This document shows positions 8,581 to 15,453 of a stretch of 32,389 nt of DNA, in pieces. The stretch lies in contig JAQTXD010000037.1 in assembly GCA_028688955.1 (NCBI GenBank), positions 1 to 32,389 on the forward strand, written 5' to 3'. The notes under the pieces were generated by a model. The model was not told where the DNA came from, searched no databases, and worked only from the letters and a program-made list of their open reading frames with translations. The translations under genes were made by a program, and so were the position numbers. Positions within the stretch are counted from its first letter, which is position 1. The number at the start of each line of letters is the position of its first letter. The DNA is from Desulfuromonadaceae bacterium. GTDB lineage: Bacteria > Desulfobacterota > Desulfuromonadia > Geobacterales > Pseudopelobacteraceae.

Positions 8581-10725
8581 TCATTTGGTTTGCGCAATTT
8601 CAATGGCAGCTTGAGTCGTCTGAATCATATCCCAAAAATCTATGGGCCACTGTTTTTCTCGTCGTTTCAAAGACTCATACAAGAATTCAAGTTCCTCAAA
8701 TTGACCCTTTTGGCTTGCTGATGTACTGATTTCAGTCAATTTCAAACCATAGCCTTTGAGTGATTTATAATCATCCATAATGATGCTTTTACCATCAAAA
8801 TGAACTTCCATGAATTCTTTGGATATATCTTTGCTGCCAACAGAAAAATAGTGAATTGTGGCAATTGAGCCATCTTTGTAAGCAAGTGAAATTATCTTGT
8901 TGTCAGACGCAATGTAGTTATCGGTTGCCGGAGAGAGACTATCGACACTTATAGAGTCCAACGTGCTACCAGTAAAAAAAGTCATGAGATCAATTATGTG
9001 GCAGGCCTCGCCGATTATTCTGCCTCCATCCTCATGCACCCAGTGATCGATTGGTAAAAAACCGGCATTCATGCGGTAATGAATGAGTAATGGATTTAAT
9101 CTTTTGTCAGAGTGTAACTTTATTTCCTGAGCATACTTGCTGAAGCGGCGATTGAAGCCTGTGAATAATAATGGTTTACCATCAGTACCTTCAGCATAAA
9201 ACGATTTGATTGACTCTAACTCTTCTTGCGTGGTGGCCAGTGGTTTCTCCACAAAAACATGTTTGCCTGCTTGCAGTGCTTGAAGCGCCAGATCAGCGTG
9301 ATTGTTATGACGCGTGGCTATCAACACCAAGTCAACTGCATTGTCATTCAGCACATCGTGAAAATCGGTAGTTGAATAGTTTGCCTTATATTGTTCTGCA
9401 ACGGCTTTTGCTTTGTATCCTGTACGGTTTACAACAGAATGTAGTCGAAATTTATTCGAAAGTTTTTCGATATTAGGAAGATGCATACCGGTTGCAAATC
9501 CACCGGCGCCAACCAAAGCAATATTTATAACATCACGGGAAACACTAGATGTGGATGTTGTTATCTTTCTACTGTGATTCACAAGACTTTCTGATTCACA
9601 TTTTTCAGGCAAACCGTAATCCAACAGAACCATAAGTGGCTTGATGTCGGGTTGCTGAAGCGATTCAAAGGCTTCTGTTACCTGTTCAATCGGATATACA
9701 GAGTTAATTAATTTATCAAGTCTTAGTGCACCACTATTCAGGAGACGCAAATATTCAGTCATATTTCGATTTTCAGTCCAGCGTACGTATGCATATGGGT
9801 ATTCAAGCCCTTTTTCTTCATATCTTTTATCATAGCGGCCAGGTCCGTAAGACGTTGATATGAGAAAATCCAATTCTTTTTGATACATATCCTCACGCTT
9901 TATTTCCATACCTACAACACCTACAAGTACAACTCGCCCCTTGCGCTTACACATCTGAAAACTTTGTGACAGCGGTTCGCTGCTGCCGGATGCAGCGGTG
10001 AAAATAACAGCATCAGCCCCATTGCCGCCAGTCCAGTTCTGAATAGCGTGTGGAGTATTTTCAGCGGTTGGATTAAGAATTAATTCTGCACCCAGCTCTT
10101 TTGCAATGGTAAGTCGTGTTACATCAAGGTCAATTGCAGCTATCCGCACACCTGAATGCTTGAGCATTTGCATGGTCAAGAGGCCGAGTATCCCCGCACC
10201 GACCACAACAGCCAGCTCACCCAGTCGCAAGTCAGCCCGCCGTATCCCTTGCATTGCAATGCCGCCAAGCGTCACTGTGGAAGCAGATTTGAAATCCATA
10301 CCTGATGGCATTTTCATAACCAGATTTTCCGGGACATCTACATATTCTGCATGGTTGGCCAATCCAGCTCCGGCTGCCGCGACATGATCACCGACCCTGA
10401 AGTTAGAAACGCCTTTGCCAACAGCAATCACAACACCGCTAATGGAATAGCCGGTAGGTGCTCCGCCCTCCAACTTGCCTTTAACCTTAGCATATGCATC
10501 GGAAATACCATCGGAGCGAACCATATCGATAACTTTCTTAACATGCTTTGGCTGCTCAAGTGCTCGCTTGATGAGAGATTTACCGCTACCCTGGACGCCA
10601 CTAATTTCCGTACCTGCAGAAATACAGCTATAAACAACCTTTATTAATAAAGATCCACTAGATACTAAGGGCGCAGGTACCTCTTCACCGAAAACTTTAC
10701 CTTTTTTCACAATTGCTTGAATCAC
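8581..10725 (-). CDS. Two-domain oxidoreductase: zinc-type alcohol dehydrogenase fused to Gfo/Idh/MocA
   Basis: A 714-residue fusion. Residues 1-~360 are a medium-chain dehydrogenase: a GroES-like N-terminus with GVSNFRVGDHVAAAGAGLAN and a Rossmann segment AVVVGAGILGLLTMQMLKHS. Residues ~395-714 are a Gfo/Idh/MocA oxidoreductase, with INIALVGAGGFATGMHLPN and the family signature VFVEKPLATT. The GTG start has GGGGAT about eight bases upstream. The same fusion is known from other exopolysaccharide loci, often near heparinase-like genes as here. It probably alters a nucleotide sugar or sugar acid (oxidation/reduction), but the reaction has not been assigned to the family with confidence. Confidence 0.88.
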   Translation of the reverse strand: MIQAIVKKGKVFGEEVPAPLVSSGSLLIKVVYSCISAGTEISGVQGSGKSLIKRALEQPKHVKKVIDMVRSDGISDAYAKVKGKLEGGAPTGYSISGVVIAVGKGVSNFRVGDHVAAAGAGLANHAEYVDVPENLVMKMPSGMDFKSASTVTLGGIAMQGIRRADLRLGELAVVVGAGILGLLTMQMLKHSGVRIAAIDLDVTRLTIAKELGAELILNPTAENTPHAIQNWTGGNGADAVIFTAASGSSEPLSQSFQMCKRKGRVVLVGVVGMEIKREDMYQKELDFLISTSYGPGRYDKRYEEKGLEYPYAYVRWTENRNMTEYLRLLNSGALRLDKLINSVYPIEQVTEAFESLQQPDIKPLMVLLDYGLPEKCESESLVNHSRKITTSTSSVSRDVINIALVGAGGFATGMHLPNIEKLSNKFRLHSVVNRTGYKAKAVAEQYKANYSTTDFHDVLNDNAVDLVLIATRHNNHADLALQALQAGKHVFVEKPLATTQEELESIKSFYAEGTDGKPLLFTGFNRRFSKYAQEIKLHSDKRLNPLLIHYRMNAGFLPIDHWVHEDGGRIIGEACHIIDLMTFFTGSTLDSISVDSLSPATDNYIASDNKIISLAYKDGSIATIHYFSVGSKDISKEFMEVHFDGKSIIMDDYKSLKGYGLKLTEISTSASQKGQFEELEFLYESLKRREKQWPIDFWDMIQTTQAAIEIAQTK

Positions 10726-10742
10726 GAATAAATCCCCATTAC

Positions 10743-11990
10743 TTATCTCCAGATGCCTCTTATATCTAAAACAATTTTTTCTTTAAGCGACTCGAAGGCT
10801 ATCCCTTTAAACTCGTCATGATCCACTAACACCAATAAAATATCTGCCTCGCGTAAAACCTCATCCAACTCGTGCAACGGGAATTCCTGAAAACTACCAT
10901 TCACATTCGGTTCACACGCCATCACACATCCAATACCGCTGGCCATCAAATCCCTCGTAATCTCCAAAGCTGGAGACTCTCGCAGATCATCTATATTCGC
11001 CTTGAAAGCAAGCCCCAAACAACCAATAACCGGATTTTTAAATCGCACTGCGACATTTTTGACTTTTTCCAGCACCCACTCTGGCTTAGAATCATTGACC
11101 TCCCGTGCACAGCGGATCAACTTTGCTTCCTCCGGAGCAGCTGCCACAATAAACCAGGGATCAACCGCAATACAGTGGCCACCAACACCAGGTCCGGGTT
11201 GAAGGATGTTGACACGAGGGTGCTTGTTGGCAAGCTCAATCAGATTCCAGACATTTATATTGAGCTTGTCACAAACCATGGATAGCTCATTGGCAAAGGC
11301 GATATTGACATCACGGAAAGAATTTTCCGTCAGCTTTGCCATTTCGGCGGTACGAGCATCCGTTAGATAAATGCTGCCATTGCAGAATGTTTGGTACAGA
11401 ACTTTGGCCTTTTCAGCAGAGGCGTTGTCTACTCCGCCAATTATACGATCGTTATCAACTAACTCCCGAATAATGTGGCCGGGTAAAACCCGTTCAGGGC
11501 AGTGGGCTATAAAGACAGGTTCGCGGTTCGAGGTTCGCGGTTCGAGGTTGAAAAGATCAGGGCGGAGTCCTGCAATTATGTCCTGAATAAGTTCAGTGGT
11601 GCCAACAGGGGAGGTTGATTCGAGAATGACCAGATTTCCAGGTTTTATAAAGGGTGCAATGGTTCGTGTTGCAGCCTCGATATAACTTAAGTCGGGTGTT
11701 TTTGGATTGACTTCGGTGTGTCTGAAGGGGGTGGGAACTGCCAGGATGAAGGTGTCAGCTTCTTCTGCCTGAAGTGATGCCTTCAATTTACCACTACCTA
11801 CTGCCGATCTGACCAGAATATCCAGATCAGGCTCAACGATATGAATATTGCCCTGATTTATGGTTGCTACGGTCTTTGGATTTATGTCCACACCCAAAAC
11901 CTGATGCCCCTTAGTGGCTAGCATTGAAGCCGTCGGTAGACCGATATACCCAAGGCCAACGACAACTATTTTCTGTAAATTACGCTGCAT
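10743..11990 (-). CDS. wecC: UDP-N-acetyl-D-mannosaminuronic acid dehydrogenase with a heptamer-repeat insert
   Basis: A 415-residue UDP-glucose/GDP-mannose dehydrogenase family protein. It oxidises UDP-ManNAc to UDP-ManNAcA with NAD+. Visible features are the N-terminal Rossmann motif VVVGLGYIGLP, ENSFRDVNIAFANELS, NILQPGPGVGGHCIAVDP with the catalytic cysteine at residue 273, and the C-terminal LAFKANIDDLRESPALEI. The match to WecC is strong, including the C-terminal DIRGIWR. The ATG at 11990 has GAGGGG just upstream. It is oddly built at residues 148-158: NLEPRTSNREP is encoded by tandem heptamers of the repeat family seen near the four-helix-bundle gene. The insert sits in the loop before the conserved CPERVLPG, a region that varies in length and sequence in homologues, so activity is probably kept. 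Confidence 0.95.
   Translation of the reverse strand: MQRNLQKIVVVGLGYIGLPTASMLATKGHQVLGVDINPKTVATINQGNIHIVEPDLDILVRSAVGSGKLKASLQAEEADTFILAVPTPFRHTEVNPKTPDLSYIEAATRTIAPFIKPGNLVILESTSPVGTTELIQDIIAGLRPDLFNLEPRTSNREPVFIAHCPERVLPGHIIRELVDNDRIIGGVDNASAEKAKVLYQTFCNGSIYLTDARTAEMAKLTENSFRDVNIAFANELSMVCDKLNINVWNLIELANKHPRVNILQPGPGVGGHCIAVDPWFIVAAAPEEAKLIRCAREVNDSKPEWVLEKVKNVAVRFKNPVIGCLGLAFKANIDDLRESPALEITRDLMASGIGCVMACEPNVNGSFQEFPLHELDEVLREADILLVLVDHDEFKGIAFESLKEKIVLDIRGIWR
11518..11549. repeat. Heptamer repeat array inside wecC
   Basis: On the plus strand the units are GGTTCGC, GGTTCGA, GGTTCGC, GGTTCGA, then a partial GGTT. On the coding strand these read as AACCTCG/AACCGCG units. They keep the frame of wecC and encode NLEPRTSNREP. 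The unit is the same CCTCNNN class as the arrays at 14436-15445, in the same orientation as those in wzz. Nothing similar is seen in the neighbouring polysaccharide genes downstream. Confidence 0.9.
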
Positions 11991-12010
11991 ATCCCCTCAC
12001 GATTAAAATT

Positions 12011-13165
12011 TTACTGCTCTAATATTTCAACTATTCTTTGTGAAGCATTACCATCACCATATGGATTATGGGCCAGTGCCATTGCCTGGTATGCTTCATG
12101 GTCATCAAGAAGACGGGTTGCCTCACTGACAATTTTGTCTGAATCCGTCCCGACCAGCAACACAGTGCCCGACTCAACAGCCTCCGGTCGCTCTGTGGTT
12201 TCACGCATTACCAGCACCGGCTTACCAAGAGACGGAGCTTCTTCCTGAACTCCACCTGAATCGGTAATGAGCATAAAGGAACGGGACATCAGATACACAA
12301 AGGGGAGATAATCAAGCGGACCAATCAAATGTATGTTGGGACAATCATATAAAATCCGCTGAACCGGTTCTTGGACGTTGGGATTGAGATGTACCGGGTA
12401 GACAATCTGTACATCATCACGCTCACCCAATTGTTTAAGTGCACGGCAGATGTTTTCAAAGCCTTCACCAAAATTTTCCCGGCGGTGTCCGGTAACAAGT
12501 ATCATCTTTTTTGCAGTGTCCAGAAACGGGAAGAGTGCTGCCATCCCCTCTTGTAATTCGCGATTGTGCTCAAACTGTGCCACCACCTGCAACAACGCAT
12601 CTATCACTGTGTTGCCTGTGACGTGTATCTGATCCTCCGCAACTCCTTCTGAAAGCAAATTCAGACGGGCGGTTTCTGTGGGGGCAAAGTGTATGGTTGC
12701 TATTGATCCTGTCAGACGGCGGTTCATCTCTTCCGGCCAGGGAGAGTAAATGTTGCCGGTTCGCAATCCTGCCTCAACATGGCCTACCGGTATTTTCTCA
12801 TAATAGGCAGCCAAACTGGAGGCCATGGTTGTGGTAGTGTCACCATGCACCAGTACCAGGCCGGGTTGCCAATCGCGCAAAACAGCACGCATTCCATCCA
12901 GAACTCGTGATGTTATATCAGTTAAATCCTGGCCAGGCTGCATCAAGTTCAAGTCAAAATCAGCGTGAATATCAAATAGCGATAGTACCTGATCAAGCAT
13001 GTGGCGGTGTTGTGCCGTCACACACACCTTAACATCAAGACAAGAGCTGCGTTGAAGCGCCTTAAACACTGGCGCCATCTTTATAGCTTCAGGACGCGTG
13101 CCAAAAACCAGTAGTATTTTATTTCGTGTGAAACTGGAAACACTACCCAACTTAAATACAGCCAT
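12011..13165 (-). CDS. wecB: UDP-N-acetylglucosamine 2-epimerase (non-hydrolysing)
   Basis: Interconverts UDP-GlcNAc and UDP-ManNAc in the cytoplasm, supplying the WecC substrate. Family motifs are all present: [16 protein letters not shown] near the N-terminus, [40 protein letters not shown] and [17 protein letters not shown] chose the ATG at 13165, giving 384 residues with GGGGTGG about nine bases upstream. A longer frame from a TTG at 13207 lacks a ribosome binding site and adds residues not found in the family. Even with the ATG there are about 15 extra residues before the usual start. It lies 21 bases upstream of wecC. Confidence 0.94.
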   Translation of the reverse strand: MAVFKLGSVSSFTRNKILLVFGTRPEAIKMAPVFKALQRSSCLDVKVCVTAQHRHMLDQVLSLFDIHADFDLNLMQPGQDLTDITSRVLDGMRAVLRDWQPGLVLVHGDTTTTMASSLAAYYEKIPVGHVEAGLRTGNIYSPWPEEMNRRLTGSIATIHFAPTETARLNLLSEGVAEDQIHVTGNTVIDALLQVVAQFEHNRELQEGMAALFPFLDTAKKMILVTGHRRENFGEGFENICRALKQLGERDDVQIVYPVHLNPNVQEPVQRILYDCPNIHLIGPLDYLPFVYLMSRSFMLITDSGGVQEEAPSLGKPVLVMRETTERPEAVESGTVLLVGTDSDKIVSEATRLLDDHEAYQAMALAHNPYGDGNASQRIVEILEQ

Positions 13166-13234
13166 CTGATTTTCCACCCCGCAATAGCTTCTCACCAACT
13201 CTTGCAAATTTAACGTGTCGACCAGTTATTTCTG

Positions 13235-14596
13235 TCAAGCTTTCTTGCGATAAAAGACTCTTGAGACGTCCGGCAACAACCCCTTAATTCTGTTCCATTG
13301 CGCGCAATCCTCTTCCGGCATCCGCGCACCGGCCTCTTGCATAAATGCATATATAACGGCACCGAATCCGGCGGCAAAGGTTGTCGCCAATACGATCAGA
13401 CTTCGCTTCGGCTTGGCCTTCTTATCTGGTTCACGGGCAGTTTGTATTACTTGTATAGCCGTTGTATCCTTTGCCTCGGAAAGTTTTGCCATTTCATACT
13501 GCTTGGTAAGCATCTCAACAATAGTTTCCTGAATTTTAAACTCACGCAATAGACGCACATACTGCTGACCCAATTCGGGTACTGATCCTATTCCCGGAAT
13601 AGATGAACTGGATCGATTACCCTCAAATTTGGCAATTTGATTTTTTATATTGGTAATGACTGACAGCTGATTTTTTACTTCCTGGCTCGAACTGGTAAAT
13701 ACTCGTTTAATCCCGGCAAGTTTAACTTCCTCAGCAGCGAGTTGCCCTTCCAGATCTGCAACACCTTTGATGGTCCCCTTTGATTGTTCGGTGATATCAA
13801 GTGCCTTGTTCTTGGACTGGAACTGTTTCAGCCCTTCTTCCGCTTTTACCAGATCGCCCTTTGCCTTGGCCAGGCGTTCTTCCAGATAGACTCTGTTTTG
13901 TCCTGCACCGGTTATATTAAGTTTTGAGAGTAATTTTCCAAGCTCTTCTACATAGGCATTGGCAATGGCAGCTGCCAGTTTAGGATCTTTGTCTTCGACA
14001 CTGATGGAGATGATGCCGTCTTTTTTCCCGGCGACAATATCAACGTTTTTATCAAGCTTCTTATACGTTTCTACGCGGTAATCTTGTTCATAAAGATCCA
14101 TCAATTTGAAACGATCTATGATCTTGTCACTAATTGCTTCACTATTGAGAATACCGACGTACATGTCAGCCGGCGTCCCTTTCCCCAGAAGGTCGGCAGC
14201 CACCCCGCCCATTCCTCCGGCGGCTCCCATCAGCATACCCATCAAACCTGATGAATCCTGCTGCGGCGGCAGGAAGCGGGCTGTGGCGCTGTAGATATTG
14301 GGGAGGCAAAGACTGTAACCGACAGAAATAATAGCTGCGACTACCGTCGTTTTGAAAATCATGCGCCAGTTTTTGGCAAGCACTTCCAGGTAATCAAGCA
14401 GGTTTATGACATCCGGATCTTCGGGACCAAGGTTCGAAACTTCAGGAGCGGGGTTGGAGGCTCGGGGTTTAACTTCGGGATCGAGGTTCGGGGTTTGAGG
14501 CTTAACTTCAGGTTCGAGGTCCGGGGTTCCGGGTTTAAATTCAGGTTCGAGGTTCGAGGCTCCTGGTTCGAGGTTTTTATCTTCAGTGTGCGGCAT
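13235..14596 (-). CDS. Wzz/GumC-type chain-length determinant with a repeat-derived N-terminal extension
   Basis: About 453 residues. After an N-terminal extension, residues ~65-110 hold the first membrane segment (MIFKTTVVAAIISVGYSLCL) of a Wzz domain (PF02706). A long coiled-coil-rich periplasmic region follows (VYLEERLAKAKGDLVKAEEG), then the second membrane segment near residue 410 (SLIVLATTFAAGFGAVIYAF) with the preceding PDKKAKPKRS, which fits the PxxPxxP-like end of the family. No kinase domain is fused. It should set polymer length with Wzy. The start is the ATG at 14596, with GGAG eight bases upstream; a TTG at 14623 is less likely. Residues ~8-62 (NLEPGASNLEPEFKPGT and onward) are encoded by the heptamer repeat family, in 11-residue units. 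These residues lie before the first membrane segment and so are cytoplasmic. Confidence 0.9.
   Translation of the reverse strand: MPHTEDKNLEPGASNLEPEFKPGTPDLEPEVKPQTPNLDPEVKPRASNPAPEVSNLGPEDPDVINLLDYLEVLAKNWRMIFKTTVVAAIISVGYSLCLPNIYSATARFLPPQQDSSGLMGMLMGAAGGMGGVAADLLGKGTPADMYVGILNSEAISDKIIDRFKLMDLYEQDYRVETYKKLDKNVDIVAGKKDGIISISVEDKDPKLAAAIANAYVEELGKLLSKLNITGAGQNRVYLEERLAKAKGDLVKAEEGLKQFQSKNKALDITEQSKGTIKGVADLEGQLAAEEVKLAGIKRVFTSSSQEVKNQLSVITNIKNQIAKFEGNRSSSSIPGIGSVPELGQQYVRLLREFKIQETIVEMLTKQYEMAKLSEAKDTTAIQVIQTAREPDKKAKPKRSLIVLATTFAAGFGAVIYAFMQEAGARMPEEDCAQWNRIKGLLPDVSRVFYRKKA
14436..14567. repeat. 33-bp (11-residue) higher-order repeat of the heptamer family inside wzz
   Basis: Three clear units lie at 14469-14501, 14502-14534 and 14535-14567, and a more degenerate one at 14436-14468. 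Each begins TTAA(C/A)TTC on the plus strand and continues with GGTTCGAGG-type heptamers. In the protein they give PEFKPGTPDLE, PEVKPQTPNLD and PEVKPRASNPA. A 22-base stretch at 14531-14552 recurs exactly at 14729-14750 in the intergenic region, so the coding and non-coding copies share a recent origin. Confidence 0.85.
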
Positions 14597-14776
14597 TAAT
14601 CGGACTCCGTTATTTGAAATCAAGTTTAATTCGGGATCGAGGTTTAGAGGCAGGTACGAGGTTCGGGGTTTAACTACAGGTGCGAGGTATAAAAGCAGGA
14701 GCGGGGTCGAAAACAGGAGCGGGGAGCGGGGTTTAAATTCAGGTTCGAGGACTAAAAGCAGGTTCGGGGTTCGGGG
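14597..14776. repeat. Intergenic G-rich degenerate heptamer array, inverted relative to the next array
   Basis: This region between wzz and the small gene upstream contains the wzz ribosome binding site (plus-strand CTCC at 14605-14608). The rest is imperfect GAGGTTC/GGGGTTC units on the plus strand with TTTAAATTC-like spacers. It is the same family as the repeat inside wzz and is oriented opposite to the CCTC array that starts at 14781. Together with that array it forms a gene-free stretch of about 390 bases. An open frame crosses it on the plus strand only because the repeat lacks stop codons; I do not call a gene. Confidence 0.8.
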
Positions 14777-14780
14777 CTAT

Positions 14781-14983
14781 CCTCTATCCTCTATCCTCTA
14801 TCCTCTATCCTCTATCCTCGCGCCTCTATCCTCGCGCCTCTATCCTCGCGCCTCTATCCTCTATCCTCGCGCCTCTATCCTCTATCCTCGCGCCTCTATC
14901 CTCTATCCTCGCGCCTCTATCCTCTATCCTCGCGCCTCTATCCTCTATCCTCGCGCCTCTATCCTCTAACCTCGTACCTCTTT
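14781..14983. repeat. Perfect 7-bp tandem array, 29 units of CCTCNNN
   Basis: Twenty-nine heptamers run without interruption. Eighteen are CCTCTAT, eight are CCTCGCG, and the last three are CCTCTAA, CCTCGTA and CCTCTTT. From 14865 the units form a 21-bp higher-order period (CCTCGCG plus two CCTCTAT), repeated five times through 14962 with the final period incomplete. The array ends exactly where the stop codon of the four-helix-bundle gene begins (TTA at 14984-14986 on the plus strand). On the coding strand of that gene the common unit ATAGAGG contains TAG stops, so this array is not coding there. Confidence 0.97.
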
Positions 14984-15334
14984 TTACTTCACAAAGCTGC
15001 GTTTAGTTTTGATAAGACCGCCCAGCATGTTCGATATTTCCCGCGTTTGCTGAATCCAACGTTCACCACTTGTACGATCTATGTATCCTATTTCAATGCC
15101 AATATGAATCTGGGTTCGTAATTCAGCGCACGAGCCCTTGGCATATGACAGAAAGGTCACACACTCTTTGTTTGATACTCTATCAAACCCTTCTGCTATA
15201 TTGCTTGGGATGGATAATCCTGAACGGGTTATCTGATCCTTAAAACCAAAATCTTTCAGTTCGCGGAGAAGTTGATATATCTCAATGCTCAAGCGAACCG
15301 ACCGCTGCCAAACATCTAAATCCTCAAACTTCAC
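14984..15334 (-). CDS. Four-helix-bundle protein (23S rRNA intervening-sequence/S23 family, Avd-like)
   Basis: A 116-residue protein that fits the family's usual 115-130 length. It starts with GTG (MKFEDLDVWQRSVRLSIEIY), with GGGAG about eight bases upstream. Family signatures are FKDQITRSGLSIPSNIAEGF (residues 31-50) and SYAKGSCAELRTQI. Homologues occur inside 23S rRNA intervening sequences, as free-standing genes, and as the Avd accessory protein of diversity-generating retroelements. The free-standing forms have no assigned function. Here no rRNA and no reverse transcriptase is visible. The gene sits between the exporter gene and wzz in the same direction, flanked on both sides by CCTCNNN heptamer arrays in one orientation, as if gene and repeats arrived or spread together. 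Confidence 0.92.
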   Translation of the reverse strand: MKFEDLDVWQRSVRLSIEIYQLLRELKDFGFKDQITRSGLSIPSNIAEGFDRVSNKECVTFLSYAKGSCAELRTQIHIGIEIGYIDRTSGERWIQQTREISNMLGGLIKTKRSFVK

Positions 15335-15354
15335 GCATCACTCCCGCTTTTACT

Positions 15355-15445
15355 CCTCGATCCTCGCCCCTCGATCCTCGCCCCTCTATCCTCGCCCCTC
15401 GATCCTCGCCCCTCGATCCTCTATCCCCGATCCTCTACCCTCGCA
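15355..15445. repeat. Second 7-bp tandem array, 13 units of CCTCNNN
   Basis: Thirteen consecutive heptamers: mainly CCTCGAT and CCTCGCC, with two CCTCTAT, one CCCCGAT, one CCTCTAC and a terminal CCTCGCA. It lies 20 bases upstream of the GTG start of the four-helix-bundle gene and 8 bases after the stop of the exporter gene. Its orientation matches the 29-unit array on the other side of the gene, but the variable NNN triplets differ. The two arrays are therefore not simple copies of each other. Confidence 0.96.
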
Positions 15446-15453
15446 AACCTTCC

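Noticed and set aside
14586..14969. A 127-codon plus-strand open frame made of SILYPRA-like repeats
   Set aside because: It is open only because the heptamer array has no stop codons on that strand. It has no ribosome binding site, and it overlaps the wzz start and the arrays.
14984..15334. 23S rRNA intervening sequence or a diversity-generating retroelement, suggested by the IVP/Avd-like protein
   Set aside because: No rRNA sequence flanks the gene. No reverse transcriptase (YxDD) or template/variable repeat pair is seen in the window.
14781..15445. Possible CRISPR array
   Set aside because: Units are 7 bases with no spacers of 25-40 bases, and no cas genes are near.
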